A stretch of DNA of 64,000 bases from Desarmillaria ectypa. Lineage: Eukaryota > Basidiomycota > Agaricomycetes > Agaricales > Physalacriaceae. Below the pieces are notes generated by a model that was not told the DNA's origin, did no database searches, and was given only the letters and a program-made list of their open reading frames with translations. Position 1 is the stretch's first letter. Every line of letters starts with the position of its first letter. The translations under genes were made by a program, and so were the position numbers. This document shows positions 44,666 to 57,200 of the stretch, piece after piece. Location: assembly GCA_030407005.1 (NCBI GenBank), contig JAUDYN010000003.1:1364001-1428000 (forward strand), given 5' to 3'.

Positions 44666-46355
44666 CTACTTTTTCGTTCGGGCTTTTTTGGCCTTTGATC
44701 CCGATTCCTTATCCTCGTTCTGAAACCAATCAGCATCAAATTGATAGAGTACACGGGCACATACCTTCCGCTTTCCCTTTCCCTTAGTGTCCTTCTCCGT
44801 GCCCTTCTTTGGAGGCACCTTCTCCTTTGCTTTAAAAGTAAAGAACCCATCTAGCCTTCCTTGCTGCTTGGCATTCAAAAATTTATGCAGCTTCTCCGCA
44901 CCCTTGCGTACGCGATCCTCACTACACACCATGAGCATGCACCAGACACGAGCAAAAGACGCGCACTTGAAACCCTTTTCTGTAACTAAAAATTGCACCA
45001 ACCCATCGATATCGGGATTTTTCCACTCCAACTGGTCAACTGTAAGCAATGCGCACCAAAAGCATAAGCAAAAACGCACCTCAATCTCGTCGGCCGGTGT
45101 CACATCAGGTTTCTCAAACACCCCCTTGGCCTCCTCCCAAGGCCACTCTTCGGGAACAATTATGCCGCCTTTGCCCTTGCTCTTGCCTTTTTTCTTTGGT
45201 TTAGGCTTCGGCGTTTCGTCCTGATTATCAGGCTGCTCGACATCAGATGTACCAGCGGGTGGGTCCTCATCCTCATCGTCGGACACTGCTGCCTCCACCT
45301 TCTCGGCTTGCCTGAGACAAACACGAATTAGCAGAAGCCAAGGTTGATTTGAAATCTCACTTTGCTCGAAGGTGTTTGATGATAGTCTTCAGATCACCAT
45401 GCTCCCTGATTAATTTCAATGCAGACTTGGGACCTACGCCCTTTATCGGTTCAAGGTAGTCACAACCGAGAAGAATGCAAAGATCTATGAACTGCAAATG
45501 GCTTTTAGCACGGGGATAACACTCGCAGCGAATGTGATGCACTTGACTCATGTCCATGTCGAGTCCTTCGAGGGCAAGTTTAAGATTTATCTCGCTAATA
45601 GGCTGCTTCTTAGCTTCAGAAAAGGTGAGGTGCCGAAGGAGGATGGGCGCTGAAAACGTGAGGGTGTCCATGTCTTCTGATCCTGCAGCATAGACCTAAG
45701 AGTGACGTGAAACATAACATCGGAGGACCCTACAGTACTCACCTTACCCCCTCGTGCGAGCTCTGCACACTGCGCTTCAGCTTCGGATGGAGCCTGCAAT
45801 AACATTAGCCGTCAAGCGACACGGGCGAGGTACACGTACGACGACCACAGGAATTCCCATTAGCCCCAAAAGTCGCCTGCACTCTTCATTGTGCTCCCTA
45901 GTGACCTTGACCGTTCGGCGCGAAAACCTATCCACATCTTCCGTGGTCCCTGTCTCTTTGGCTTCTTCGCTTCCCTCCTTTGCCTCCTCGCGTCGGGCCA
46001 GGCGCTTGGACAACTAACCCTCTATCAGAGCAATGCCATATCATGTTTGCGGAGTGACACGTACAACACCCTTCTTCAACTCTGGTGGCTTCCCATCAAA
46101 CACATACGCCGGCTTGATCCCGTTCTCCACGATGCGTATGGTGCGATAGAAAAATCCCATGAGATGACTGGTCGTCTCGCCCGAGTCATTCTGGAGCATC
46201 TCGCCGTCGCGCTGGCGCACGGCGATGAGGAACTGGTAGATAGACATGGAGGCGTCGATGGCGACCTTGCGTCCAAAGAGTGTTTTTATTTCGTGTTCTT
46301 TGATAGCATTTGGTGCGTGTTCAGTTATGAGTCCTGTGAGGCCTTTAATACCCAT
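44666..46355 (-). CDS. FEN1: Flap endonuclease 1 (Rad27)
   Basis: Nine exons (46355-46065, 46013-45840, 45793-45743, 45695-45543, 45491-45361, 45311-45080, 45031-44967, 44921-44765, 44719-44666) encode 435 residues. The N-domain [10 protein letters not shown]...[13 protein letters not shown], the I-domain acidic residues in [13 protein letters not shown] and [10 protein letters not shown], and the helix-hairpin-helix [20 protein letters not shown] are present. A PCNA-interacting QGRLDGFF (386-393) and a basic tail follow. It removes 5' flaps in Okazaki fragment processing and long-patch repair. A charged Lys/Pro-rich insert ([14 protein letters not shown]) in the C-terminal part makes it longer than human FEN1. 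The 45-nt intron 44922-44966 is in frame and stop-free. Confidence 0.96.
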
Positions 46356-46900
46356 CGTTGATGGTGGGAGGAGAGGAAGCGTGATTTCTGACGTCACGCG
46401 TCATTAGGTCTAGCCGAAGCTCGGCACGCGTCATTATCCAATATTCGGGGTTAACCGTATTTGGGGGTCAGAGTCAACCATGGCTCTAGCCTCTAAGCCA
46501 AAATATCAGTAAGACGATCAGGGAGTTCTATGAGGCACGCAGAATCAACCGCCTCGCAGGACGTTGTCAAGACGTTTTCAAGTCAGAGAGGAGATTGTAC
46601 GGCAGCAGGTATAAGGAGCTATTTAAATGACGGGGATAGTACAGAGTAACTCCGATCGACGGGAGGGTCCGACATTATTATTTTTTTCTCCAGAATCCTG
46701 CAGGACTGCTGCGACACGATGCATGATGTTAGGGCCGTCAAAGATGGACTCCCGTGGCTTGGAGCCTAGGTAGCCCGAGCCTAGATTTTTTAGTCATTGC
46801 TGATCATATCTTATCCGATAATCGTAGATATAAGTAGATAGAACGCAGATAATCCTACATCTGGTTATCAGATAATAATCAGGCTTCTTGGGTTGCCGTG
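46356..46900. other. Intergenic, divergent promoters
   Basis: 545 bp between the FEN1 and MFS gene starts. No gene recognised. Confidence 0.45.
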
Positions 46901-49311
46901 ATGGATCAATCAATGTCTGCCACCTCCTGTATAAGCCAATACGGCCAGGATGCTTCACACACATTTCGTCCTCTGGATATGGATACATCCCACCACGGGA
47001 ACCCCCGATCGCACTCTTGCCCTCCTACCACCACCACCATTTTGCTTCTGTCCATGCCTTCGTCTGCTCTTGAAGAGCCTGACCGCAATTACCGCCGTAC
47101 ATCGTGCGATGACCTCCTTGCTGCATCTGGTAATAAAGATGATTCCGAATCAGACCACCAGGTCGAGGGCATTCTAGGTCACATCGTCGGTGGACTCCGC
47201 GACGAGCAGCTCACACCCGTAGCACCCGTCACACGACGCAAGTCAACTACCGCTGCCTTGAAGCGTAGAGCATTTTTCATCAGGACAATTGCTCTCCTAT
47301 GTGCGTGCTGTCTGAGCGTTGGAAGTCACTAGTGGGTCTTCTCCTAGTATCCATATATCACTCCTATAACTTCTGCACAGTGCTTCATATGTGCTCGGAC
47401 CGCTAAAAAGTCGTCTTTCTCGAGAATTGGGGACTTCGCATACCGAGTTCAGTCTATTAATATCGGCATTTAGTCTCAATAGCACCTGGACGCCTCTCCT
47501 CGGCGGCATCTTGGCCAGCAGCCTCGGTACAACCTTCACTAGCATCCTCGCTACAGGCATCATCTTCCTTGGTAAGTTAACGTTCTGAGATCCCGCAGAC
47601 TCACTCAACCAACCCTCCCCATTATAGGTCAAGTCATCTTGCTCATAGGCGACATTGCCGGTAACATCCGGGTGATGGCCTTTGGCATGTTTATATTCGG
47701 TCTAGGTGTAAGCCCTGTCGCTGTCGTGCAAGAGACTATCATCGTCCGTTTCTTCAAGTCACATGGGCTAGGTGTCTCCATGGCCTTTGGTCTCATCGTT
47801 GGCAAGGGCGCCTCCTTCGTCTCTGCCCGCACGTCTTACCCGTTGACGGAGATGTTCGGGCCTCGTGCACCCTTCTACGCCGCTACTACACTAGCTGCCA
47901 TGTCCGTCATCGTTAACTTGATATATATCGCTGCTTCTCGATGGCTTGTAGATGGCGCTGGTGCCGAGCTCGAGGCTGCGGATATCACTGAAGAGGCTCG
48001 ACGGAGGTCTATAACAAACGTCTCAGAATCAGAGGCCTTGGAAAGGGTTGCTGCTAAACGGCGAGTCAATTTGAGAGAAATAACGAAGCTTGGCGACGTC
48101 TTTTGGTCGTAAGTTCCTATGCTCTCCTTTTCAACATGCATGTAACCATGCTTTAGATATGTGGGGCTCAATATTCTTTGCGGTGCGATATGGTCGCCTT
48201 TCACCCATCTAGCCGCGTGTGTAACTGAGCCCTCATTTCTAGTTATGATTGTTCACAAGTTATCTATTCAGAAATATCATTGAGAATCGTTATGGAATAT
48301 CCGAACAAGATGCCGCTAATGAAGCTTCGTACCTACTTGCAGGAAGCATTTTCTTCTATCCAATCGTATGTCGAATGCATACAGAACTCTCTCGATGTGC
48401 TTGAACTTTGCCTCAATAGTGCGGATTCCTCGTCGACCGTCTTAGGCACCGACCCATCGTCGTCCAGCTATTACTTCTCTCCTCGTGCCTGACATTGTCA
48501 GCATACGGATGGCTAGTTCTGCCTCCAAGTTGGACTCAGACCGCCAGACCAGCCATCGCCACATTTGCGGTGGGACATGGGTTTTCTCCTCGTGCGTCGA
48601 AATCGAAGTCCATGGTTGCTATACCTTCTGACACAACCCCTTGCGGCAGTTCTACTTGTCGTATTGGTACCAAAGATTGTACCTCTAAAATATGTGTCCA
48701 CTGCCCTCGGTGTACACAAGAGTGTAAGTCTCTTTTGTGTACATACCTAATGTTCTCTAATCATATTTCAGTTGGAACAAACCGGATCAACTATATTCCA
48801 GACCTTGGCTGGCCTAGCGTTGGACACACACAAGAAAGGCCGTCACCTCGTGAATAGGATATCTCAGGGAAACACAGCGGCTATTCAATATCTCCTCAAC
48901 ATATTTTTCTTCCTGAACGTGCTTCAACTACTGAGCATTCTTGCACTGACGTATCTGCAACGACGGAAAAACGCAGCAGCAACCGCTGCTCTTCATAGAC
49001 GAGCTTCGGTGTCTTTCTATCCGGAGCCCTCGACAGACAGAGGAAAAGTACAGGGTAGAGATTCTTCCTCTCATCATTCAGACCATGAACAAGAGACCCC
49101 TCTCTTGGAGGCATCACAGTCTCACCGACGGTACTCTTCAGCGGGATCGAGGGTTAGGTTTTACAGTGATGAAGTCCGGACGAAGGGTGAAATCAGACGC
49201 GGGGAAGTGTTTGTAACGCTGAGCGCAGGACTCATTGGTTTCGCGTGGGTGTTGTTCCTTGGAACAGCATGGTTTAGACTCGGGATGAAGAAGGATCATG
49301 GGTCGACTTGA
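46901..49311 (+). CDS. Major facilitator superfamily transporter
   Basis: Eight exons (46901-47331, 47381-47571, 47628-48108, 48157-48216, 48272-48365, 48420-48591, 48650-48723, 48772-49311) encode 680 residues. A cytosolic ~125-residue N-terminus precedes the helices FIRTIALLCACCLSVGSHYA, ILASSLGTTFTSIL, VMAFGMFIFGLGVSPVAVV and FFLNVLQLLSILALTYL. A loop between the halves is charged (about 295-345). The final helix is VTLSAGLIGFAWVLFLGTAW. It resembles fungal MFS proteins of unknown substrate (monocarboxylate/Nfd4-like), so the cargo cannot be named. Confidence 0.85.
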
Positions 49312-49666
49312 AGTCGTCGAGAGGATAACGTGGATAACGACTAATAAAAGGATACGCATGTCACCCTAATACTTACTCATAAGCTGGCAAATGTACAAAG
49401 AATTTATCGTCCATGAAAGCAACCTTCTCAGCTTTTCAAATACGTTTATTCGACACAATTTTACCAAAACCATTCCAAGTCAATTGCCGGACGAAACCGG
49501 CCCGATTCTATTTCCGGCAAATACCGCAAAACTGTACAGTAGTTATGTAATCAACTCTCCAGGGACCGTAATTTCGTTCAAGGCAAGGCCGTCAACGCCC
49601 TCAAGAAAAAGCGTACGTCCGATTCCCTGATATCTGTGGCTCCGTATTGAACTGCTGATAGTCAAT
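49312..49666. other. eL15 promoter region
   Basis: 355 bp between the MFS stop and the eL15 start; the shared ribosomal-gene element is inside. Confidence 0.5.
49514..49540 (+). promoter_or_regulatory. Composite promoter element of the eL15 gene
   Basis: CCGGCAAATACCG (49514-49526) followed four bases later by ACTGTACAGT (49531-49540), 126 bp before the eL15 ATG. The 13-mer is identical to that at 10958-10970 before uS3, with nearly the same spacing. Confidence 0.6.
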
Positions 49667-50486
49667 ATGGGAGCCTACAAGTACGTCAGTGAGCTGTACA
49701 AGAAGAAACAGTCGGATATCCTGCGTTTCCTGTTCCGGGTTCGGTCTGTCCTACCTTTCTTCAAGACATTTTGTTCTCCCGCTTACTAGGTGCAGATGCT
49801 GGGAATACCGCCAGCTCAATGTGGTCCACCGTGCCTCCCGTCCTTCCCGCCCCGACAAGGCTCGCCGTCTGGGATACAAGGCCAAGCAGGGATACGTTAT
49901 TTACCGTATCCGTGTCCGACGAGGAAACCGCAAGAAGCCTGTTCCCAAGGGTGCGTCCGGATGAACAGCTGTTTTGAAGGTTGTTAATGACGTGGACATT
50001 TAGGTGCTACCTACGGCAAGCCCGTTAGGCAGGGTGTGAACCACCTCAAGTTCCAGCGCAGTCTGCGAAGCACTGCCGAGGAGCGAGTGGGTCGTCGTTG
50101 TGGAAACTTGCGGGTCTTGAACTCGTACTGGGTGAACCAGGACGGTGTGTACAAGTACTACGAGGTTATCTTGGTGGACCCCAGCCACAAGGCGGTAAGC
50201 AAATTGCTTTTTCATTCTTCGTCCTTTGACCAATATTTTATTTTTCCCAGATTCGCCGTGACCCCCGCATCAACTGGATCGTTAACCCCGTCCACAAGCG
50301 CCGGGAAGCCCGTGGTCTTACCGCCATTGGCAAGAAAGTGCGTTCACAATGCATGGCAGCATTTTACGAAATACTAAATGGCGCTTTTAGAACCGTGGCC
50401 TGGGCAAGGGACATCGCCACAACCATGCACCGCAGTATTCCACTTGGCTCAAGCACAACACCCTCAGCCTTCGTCGCTACCGGTGA
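49667..50486 (+). CDS. 60S ribosomal protein eL15
   Basis: Exons 49667-49743, 49796-49950, 50004-50194, 50251-50337 and 50391-50486 encode 201 residues, the family's usual size. Start [20 protein letters not shown], then [40 protein letters not shown] and the basic end [11 protein letters not shown] match eL15. Intron 1 ends in a tandem acceptor (AG at 49789 and at 49795); the downstream AG gives the canonical [10 protein letters not shown], the upstream one would insert two residues (Arg-Cys repeat). The first site cannot be ruled out. Confidence 0.95.
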
Positions 50487-50733
50487 TTTTGCTATTCTTT
50501 ATGTTTACTGTCATGCCTGCCTATGTAGTAGTACGGTTGCCTATAAAAATACTACTCGTTACATGTCCCTAAAATATACACGTGCTGAGTAAGAAAATGG
50601 AAGCAAACATGAGGCTGATCAACGAGGTTGCGGTTCATTTGCCGGACCTATCCATTCTTGGCGTTCGAGTAAGGTGTTGCACTCGTTGCCGGGACGAGCG
50701 GTCCTTTCTCACCGACGACCACTCACGATTCTC

Positions 50734-52526
50734 ATGCATTACGACCTTCCCTTCTACGTTCTATCTTTCCTTCTTCTAGACCCTCATTCTACCCTTGCAC
50801 GCCCTGGCGACCTTCTATTCCGTCCCAGTAGTTGGTTTTCGTCGCCCACCCCTCCACTTGAAAAACGATACGACACCTTCGATATCAACCCCAACGGCTC
50901 GACCTTTCTCTGGATTCTTGAGGATGACTATTCTGGGTCAACCTTTTTCAAGTGAGTTGTATTTTGGATAGCCAGCATGGGCGAAACGTAACATTGGTGA
51001 TATAGCTATTTTGGCTTCTATGACGGTGACGACCCTACCCAGTATGTCCTCCCATCTTTCCAAATAGCCCTGACATCTGATTGCCTTCTAGTGGAACAGT
51101 AAAGTGAGTATAGGTGATATCAGGCGGCAAACGCGTTGTGAATGGTTCTGTAGCTACGTCAATTCCAGCGAGGCGTTCTCCAAGGGCCTCGCATATGTTC
51201 GGGATGATGGAATTGTGGTCATGAAGGGAGACAACACGACATGGCTGGACAATGGCGTGTATAGAGACAGGTATGTATATTCCCGTCCCCTTCCATTGCC
51301 AATCCCGGTGCTAAGATACCCACCAGTGTTCGTATTTCGAGCTACGCCCAATACAACACTGGTCTTTTTATCCTGGATCTCAACCAGGCTCCATGGGGTT
51401 GCGGTACGATGTCGCTAAAAAAAGTGGTCGAACTATCTTCTTAATGCATCTGTCCAGGAGTTTGGCCCGCGTTTTGGACGCTTGGGAGCGGAACATGGCC
51501 ATATGTACGATCTATTTTTTCTCGGTCCTTGCTGTTATAATTCAACATTCTTAGACGGGCGAAATCGATATCATTGAAGGCGTACATGACAATCAGCACA
51601 ATCAAGTTGCTTGGCATACCGGACCAGGTTCGTTTATATTTCCTAGTTCCAACGACTGTGCTAATCGTCCTTTTAGGCTGTTATCTCAACCCTAACGCTT
51701 CTTTTACTGGCACCGTTGCGGTAAGTGAGGTCATGGAATGAATTTCGAGCTCTTATATTTATCCCGCAGCAAACAAGCGGCGTCAACAACACCGACTGCG
51801 ACGGTAATGCCAATTCTAACTCTGGATGTGGGATAACAGAGTGGAGTCGCGCATCTTACGGTCCGTATTTTGATGCCCAAGGCGGTGGTATCTTTGCGAT
51901 GAAATGGGATGAAAATGGAATATCTGTATGTGAGTAATATTGACTCCCTGGCTTGACGTTATGTATACTGACTCCCGCTCAGATTCATTCTATCGAGCAG
52001 CCATTCCAGGTGACATTAATGATGGAAGCCCCAATCCGTCGAATTGGGGCGTTCCAGTCGCATCATTGGATCCTGCCAATTGTAATCCATTGGAATTCTT
52101 TGTCAATCACTCTATAATATTTGGTAAGTTCCATTTTAATTGACACTGGTCTCAGCTAATTCATCCTTCAAACAGACATTACATTCTGTGGTAAGTCAAT
52201 CTATCAGGACCTGCCGATTTTCGTAATGACAATCGATAGGTGACTGGGCTGGCAACTCTTATGCCACGTCGGGCTGTCCAGGCTCATGCTCGGACCGTCT
52301 AAAAGACCCATCCAACTTTGTCGTAAGTGGTTGGCTATGATAAACGTTCGTTTGTTAACTGGATAAATAGAATGCCTCGTGGAGCATCAACTCCTTGAAG
52401 GTTTACCGCAAGCAGATATTGAACGGCCAGGTGTCTGCAGCTACTCCATCACCTATTCCACGCGACTCGCTGACACTGGGACTAACCTATCTACTGATAT
52501 TTGTTGGGATTTTTGCATCCTTATAG
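50734..52526 (+). CDS. GH16 beta-glucanase, GPI-anchor type
   Basis: Thirteen exons between 50734 and 52526 encode 392 residues. A signal peptide (FYVLSFLLLDPHSTLARP) leads to the GH16 beta-jelly-roll: DDYSGSTFFNYFGFYDGDDP, WGCGVWPAFWTLGSGTWPY, the catalytic GEIDIIEGV (Glu172, Asp174, Glu177), and WHTGPGCYLN. Family blocks DPSNFVNASWSINSLKVY follow, and a hydrophobic C-terminus (LGLTYLLIFVGIFA) suggests a GPI signal. Such enzymes cut or remodel beta-1,3(4)-glucans of the fungal wall. Two exons are tiny: 51092-51103 (12 nt) and 52176-52190 (15 nt). It ends 48 bp from the convergent SurE-like gene. Confidence 0.93.
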
Positions 52527-52574
52527 CAAAAAACTTTGTATTGACGCGTAACATAGACTTTACACAGAACGCAT

Positions 52575-53974
52575 CTACAACTTCATCTTCCAGACCTTCT
52601 CTTCTATGTTCTGCATTTCTGGATACGGAGGCTCTGCAAAACTAGCGCATAGTGGGGTGACACTCACCCAGCCCTTGTGTATTGCCCAACCATCAGATCC
52701 GACGGGTAGAGACGACTCTGAAGGTCGAATTAAACCGTCCATTTCCGGCGACCATTTGAACAGCAAATCGCTTGACCGATCAACTCCGGTACTCTCGCTT
52801 ATAGCAGGCGCATCTGGGCCAGCAGCGGGACTTGTATCCTCCTCCAGATCAAAGGCTTGCAGTTGCTTGAAAAGCTTGCTATAAGAGTTTCTCCACATCG
52901 TTGTCCAGCAAATCTTCAAGCCCTCCTCTGTCAGAAGCTCTTGTATAAGCGGGATGTTAATGTTGTAGAGATCCACCTCATCCCTTCTGAGACCCCCCTT
53001 ATCTTTCCCCCAATTACCCCAAAGATGGTTGATGATTCGGATGCCAAGTATGTGGGCAGGCTCGAAAAAGGTGACTGGCGTCGGGTGAAGAACGGTTCCG
53101 TACGATATAGCAATTGATCGTGTTTGGGACAGTGATGCAGACAATGCGGCGCCAATGGTACCCGAAGAAAGAGCAAATGCGGCTATGTAGTGTGTCAGAG
53201 AAATCAGCCATCAGAACAGGTTGTACTTACAGGAAGAATTCCTTCCTAGATTAGGACCAGATACCTACGAGAACAGAAGGAGGGTTCATGGAATGGTAGC
53301 AGAGGGTGGGGAAGCCCATACGACAAGATCGATCTGCCCAGGGAAGAGATTGTGTAGGGCGACGTTCGCGCAAGTAGCTGGCGTCTGCGAAATTCTGAGT
53401 GTACGTGCGAGTATGGATGGGGAACTGTTTCATACACCGTCAAGGAGAATCCATTCTGCCTGATGAAAGTCAGGCTGCTGCCAGAACAAAGACAATATAG
53501 ACACCGACTATTTCGCCGTCCTTCAGTGGCCGAGATGTCACAGCTACTTCCCCAGTGCCGTCTGTAGGAAGCAGTCCATAGAGAGATATGTCGTAGAAAT
53601 ATAGCACAGACCAGGAGCCTTGGGATAGAAATAGGTGCCCTTCGTTAGCTCCTTGATGTGGTATGCCTTGCCTTGCAAGAAAGTCAAAGGCATACTGGGG
53701 ATACATTCTAGTGGACTAACCAATCCACGATTTCTGAGAGCTAGGCAACACAACCTTGACGTTCCATCCTGATAGAATGCGATGATATATTTACTTGGAC
53801 CTGTGTTTGATGTCGTACCTAGCGTCTGGGTGAGATGCTGGTATAGTCCAAAGACATAGGGTGAATCGCGAGCATTAGGGGGGCCGTCATCGTTCTAGAT
53901 GAGCTCAGCACTGCAGTAAGAGTATTGAAGGCAGAGCGCACAGTGAGTAGGACGGTCGGGGCCTTGGGGGCCAT
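52575..53974 (-). CDS. SurE-like survival protein / nucleotidase
   Basis: Nine exons (53974-53942, 53894-53819, 53768-53721, 53671-53612, 53561-53509, 53459-53436, 53384-53322, 53264-53231, 53182-52575) encode 332 residues. The N-terminus LLTNDDGPP is the SurE metal site; VVLPSSQKSWIG, DGTPATCANVALHN and IDLVVSGPNLGRNSS follow in the expected order, then ALSASLSQTRSIAISYG. SurE proteins are metal-dependent phosphatases of nucleotides. In yeast Pby1 a tubulin-tyrosine-ligase-like part follows; here the protein stops after the SurE part (VSVTPLCASFAEPPYPEM). Confidence 0.88.
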
Positions 53975-54209
53975 CGATGATGGAAGTCAAGAGTGACGGA
54001 TGTGACACGGAACTGGAACTGGAACTGGGTATGAGATCAGAGGGTCTAACTCTGGTCGAGACCATTGTCACGGTTCTCACTCGCACCCTTTTCCTGCGAC
54101 ATTACGACCTCTGTATTTCCCGTGTTTTCTTTCTTTCTCTTTTCGCTCTTCCTCTTTCTGTTCTTTTCGAGGAATTACTCCGCGGCACTTTCCCTTGACG
54201 GGTTAGACG

Positions 54210-57200
54210 ATGGCTAGACCAGGAGCAGAGCAAGGTCTAACGTCGCCAACATCTCTTCCAGCCCTTCAGATTCCCGACCGCCCGTCGTTGTCGTGTGCCA
54301 CCACCAGCCACCCAGATAATTCCGACCATGTCACCGCAGGCCAGTCGCCAGCTCCTTCTCAACGATCTAGGGACTCGTTTTCCACCGCTTTAAACTCGCC
54401 ATCTCAAATCCCCGTCGACTTCGTAGAACTACAGCCCGCTCCTGCTGCTGCTGTTGCGTCTCTGCTTCCCTTACCTCCTAGTCTTCGCAAATCCATATCT
54501 GTTGACTCGTTTGTTCACTACGGACGCGATCATACGGCCATAACCACCAGACCCAACCGCGGCCACACCGGCTCCTCTTTGGATCCTCCTAAGGGCTTTG
54601 ATGTTACCAAGAAACTGGATCGAGACAGACGTCTCTTAGGTCGCAACCGAGGCGCCAGCATCAGCACCGTTGGCGATGACCACGATTCTGTCGTCGGTGA
54701 ATCTGATATCGAGCGCTCCGATGCCCTCAACAGTCCCATCGACGGTTTCAAGCATGTTTCATTGAAAGGCCAGGACAAGGGCAAGACCTTTGTCAGCGGT
54801 GGCGAGCTCCCTCTTCCATCTCGCACGCCCACCCTGAGCACGACTTCTAGCATGAGTAGTATTATGACAACTTCCCCTAGTTCTAGCACGCAGGAGAGCG
54901 TGCCTCGCATGCAGTCGGCATCTTCTTTACAGTCCATGCCTAGGCGAGGCATTCCGCTGGCATCTCCCGCGGGCAGAACACGGAGCGGTTCCTTGGGAGG
55001 CTATACTCCAAGCTCCAACCGACGTATGGTCATAAATACAACCATGTCCCCAGTATGTTCTCTGCCATATCCAGAAGCTCTTAAATGACTGACAACATGT
55101 AGTCCGAGACTATCAACCAGAATCTCGCTGTAACTTTGGTTGTGGTGGGAGTGGCGGGATGTGGCAAGTCCATGGTCATTCGCAAAGGACTCAGAGGCTA
55201 TGGTCTTTCAGATCCCAGTGTGCCTCTTCTGGGATCACAGCTCGCGTCTCGGTGTGAGTACAACCACATGCATTGCCCCTTACATCTCTTGACCTTGTCT
55301 GCAGATACTCGACGAGTTGGAAAGCTCCCTCGGACTGACAACACCCGGGAATGCCCCTTGAACATAATTGAAGTCGATATACCTCTGTCCATTCCGGATA
55401 CATCTGTATCAACAGTCAATTTTCTACCCGAGGCCCCCCGAGTCGATGGTGTGTTAATATGTTACGATGCTTCAGATGAGCAGTCCTTTAGGCCCGTAGA
55501 AGCCCTTCTCCGTGAGTGGCTAATCTATCCTTTTTTCCCTCGTATCTATCCCTGACAGCGAAGCACCACAGGTGGATACCGCGCACTACAGCTTCCGACG
55601 GTTGTGTTGGCATGCAAATCGGACTTGTCACGCCGCATCGACCCTCAGGCAGCTCTGGATATCCTCCAGCAGTATGATGTTGGCCTCGTTGAAGTCCATA
55701 ACGCCGACGATGTAGGAAAAGAGAAGATGCGACGGTCATTTGACTGGCTCTTAAAGGCAGTTCTCCGCGATCGACGTATGTCCATTCCATTGTTATCAAG
55801 CTCATGCCTAAACTGGTCATCCGACATGCAGGGTCTTCGAGAAGCGAATTTGAGGACTATCGAAATCCCGCTTCTCCAGATATTCTCGTATTACCCCCGT
55901 GGGAGAAGTGGGAATCATCAAGGACCGTAACGCCCACCGTGGCTTCATCTACATCTACACACGGTTCTGTTCAAGCACCAGCGACTCATATCCCCCTACC
56001 CCAATACCCTGCGCCACTGCCTTCCATCCCGGCCTCTCGCACAACAACGCCAAATCCCCCCACGCGAGCGCGGTCAACGAGTGATCTTTTATCAGCACAA
56101 GAGAAATTACATTCACAAGATTCACATGGCGTCGATGACTCTGAAACTTCGAATCCATCAATGGCCGGCCATGAGGAGAGTAATACTAGCGCTGATTCAT
56201 CGAACGGGCATGTGGTTTCTGCAGATGTGCCCAAGGAAGTTTCTGAGGAAAAGAAAGCAAGCAAAATCAAGGACTCGTCAGTCTCTCACCTAATATTACC
56301 CAAACATGCCTTCTAAGCTGACCTGTTCACCTAACATAGGCGTCCGGCCCAATGGGCCACTCTTGACGAACTTCTAGATAAGCTTCTATTCCTTGGAGTC
56401 AGCGGAGATGGTGAGCTAGTCGACGTTCTTGCAGCGCTCAAACTGAGTTCATTTCGCACAGATCCAACGTACATCACACATTTCCTGCTGACCTATCGGC
56501 GCTTCGCGAGTCCTAGAAGTCTTTTATTGGCGATGCAAAAACGGATGCGACAGTTAGACAGTCCGTCTGGTGATCCAATGTTTGCGTGCTACGCCCAGAT
56601 GAGGTATATCTCGTGCGTTCTGGACGACCGTGTGTACTGACTATGATTGACCGCAGAATCTGCCACCTTCTTGAGCTTTGGATTAGAGACTATCCCTATG
56701 ACTTCGCAGTTCGGGGTACTGCCGGAGCCCTTTCGGCGCTCATCAAATCCATCATCTCCAAGACCTACCTCCTTCACTATGGATCTGATTTCCTGCCGTT
56801 CCTAGAGGTACTGCCAAACCTCGTCGATGTAGACGCCGCGTGGGCCCTCAAAGTCGAAGATTTGGCGGATGAAAGCGATGACTCTTACAGCCTTCTAGAT
56901 GATGATGATGAAAGTGCGTCCAAATCAGAAGTGGATTCAACGTCCAACTTGAACGCGTCTTCTTCTACGATGAAAGGGAAGCCTGCGACAGGATTCCGGG
57001 AGCGCAAAGGCAGTCTGCCTTTGTCTGCGAGAGCCCTGCTTCCCCAAATTAATCATGTTAGTGAGGACCCTACACCCAAGGAGCAGTTGAAGATGCTTCA
57101 ACGCCTCGCTCAAGAGGTCAATGCGACAGATCCAGAAGAGATTGCCCAAGAAATTACCCGGTTGGAAAGCAAGTTATTCCTTCAAATACGGGTATGTTTC

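Noticed and set aside
44787..45224. 145-codon plus ORF
   Set aside because: Antisense to FEN1 exons and introns; no family resemblance.
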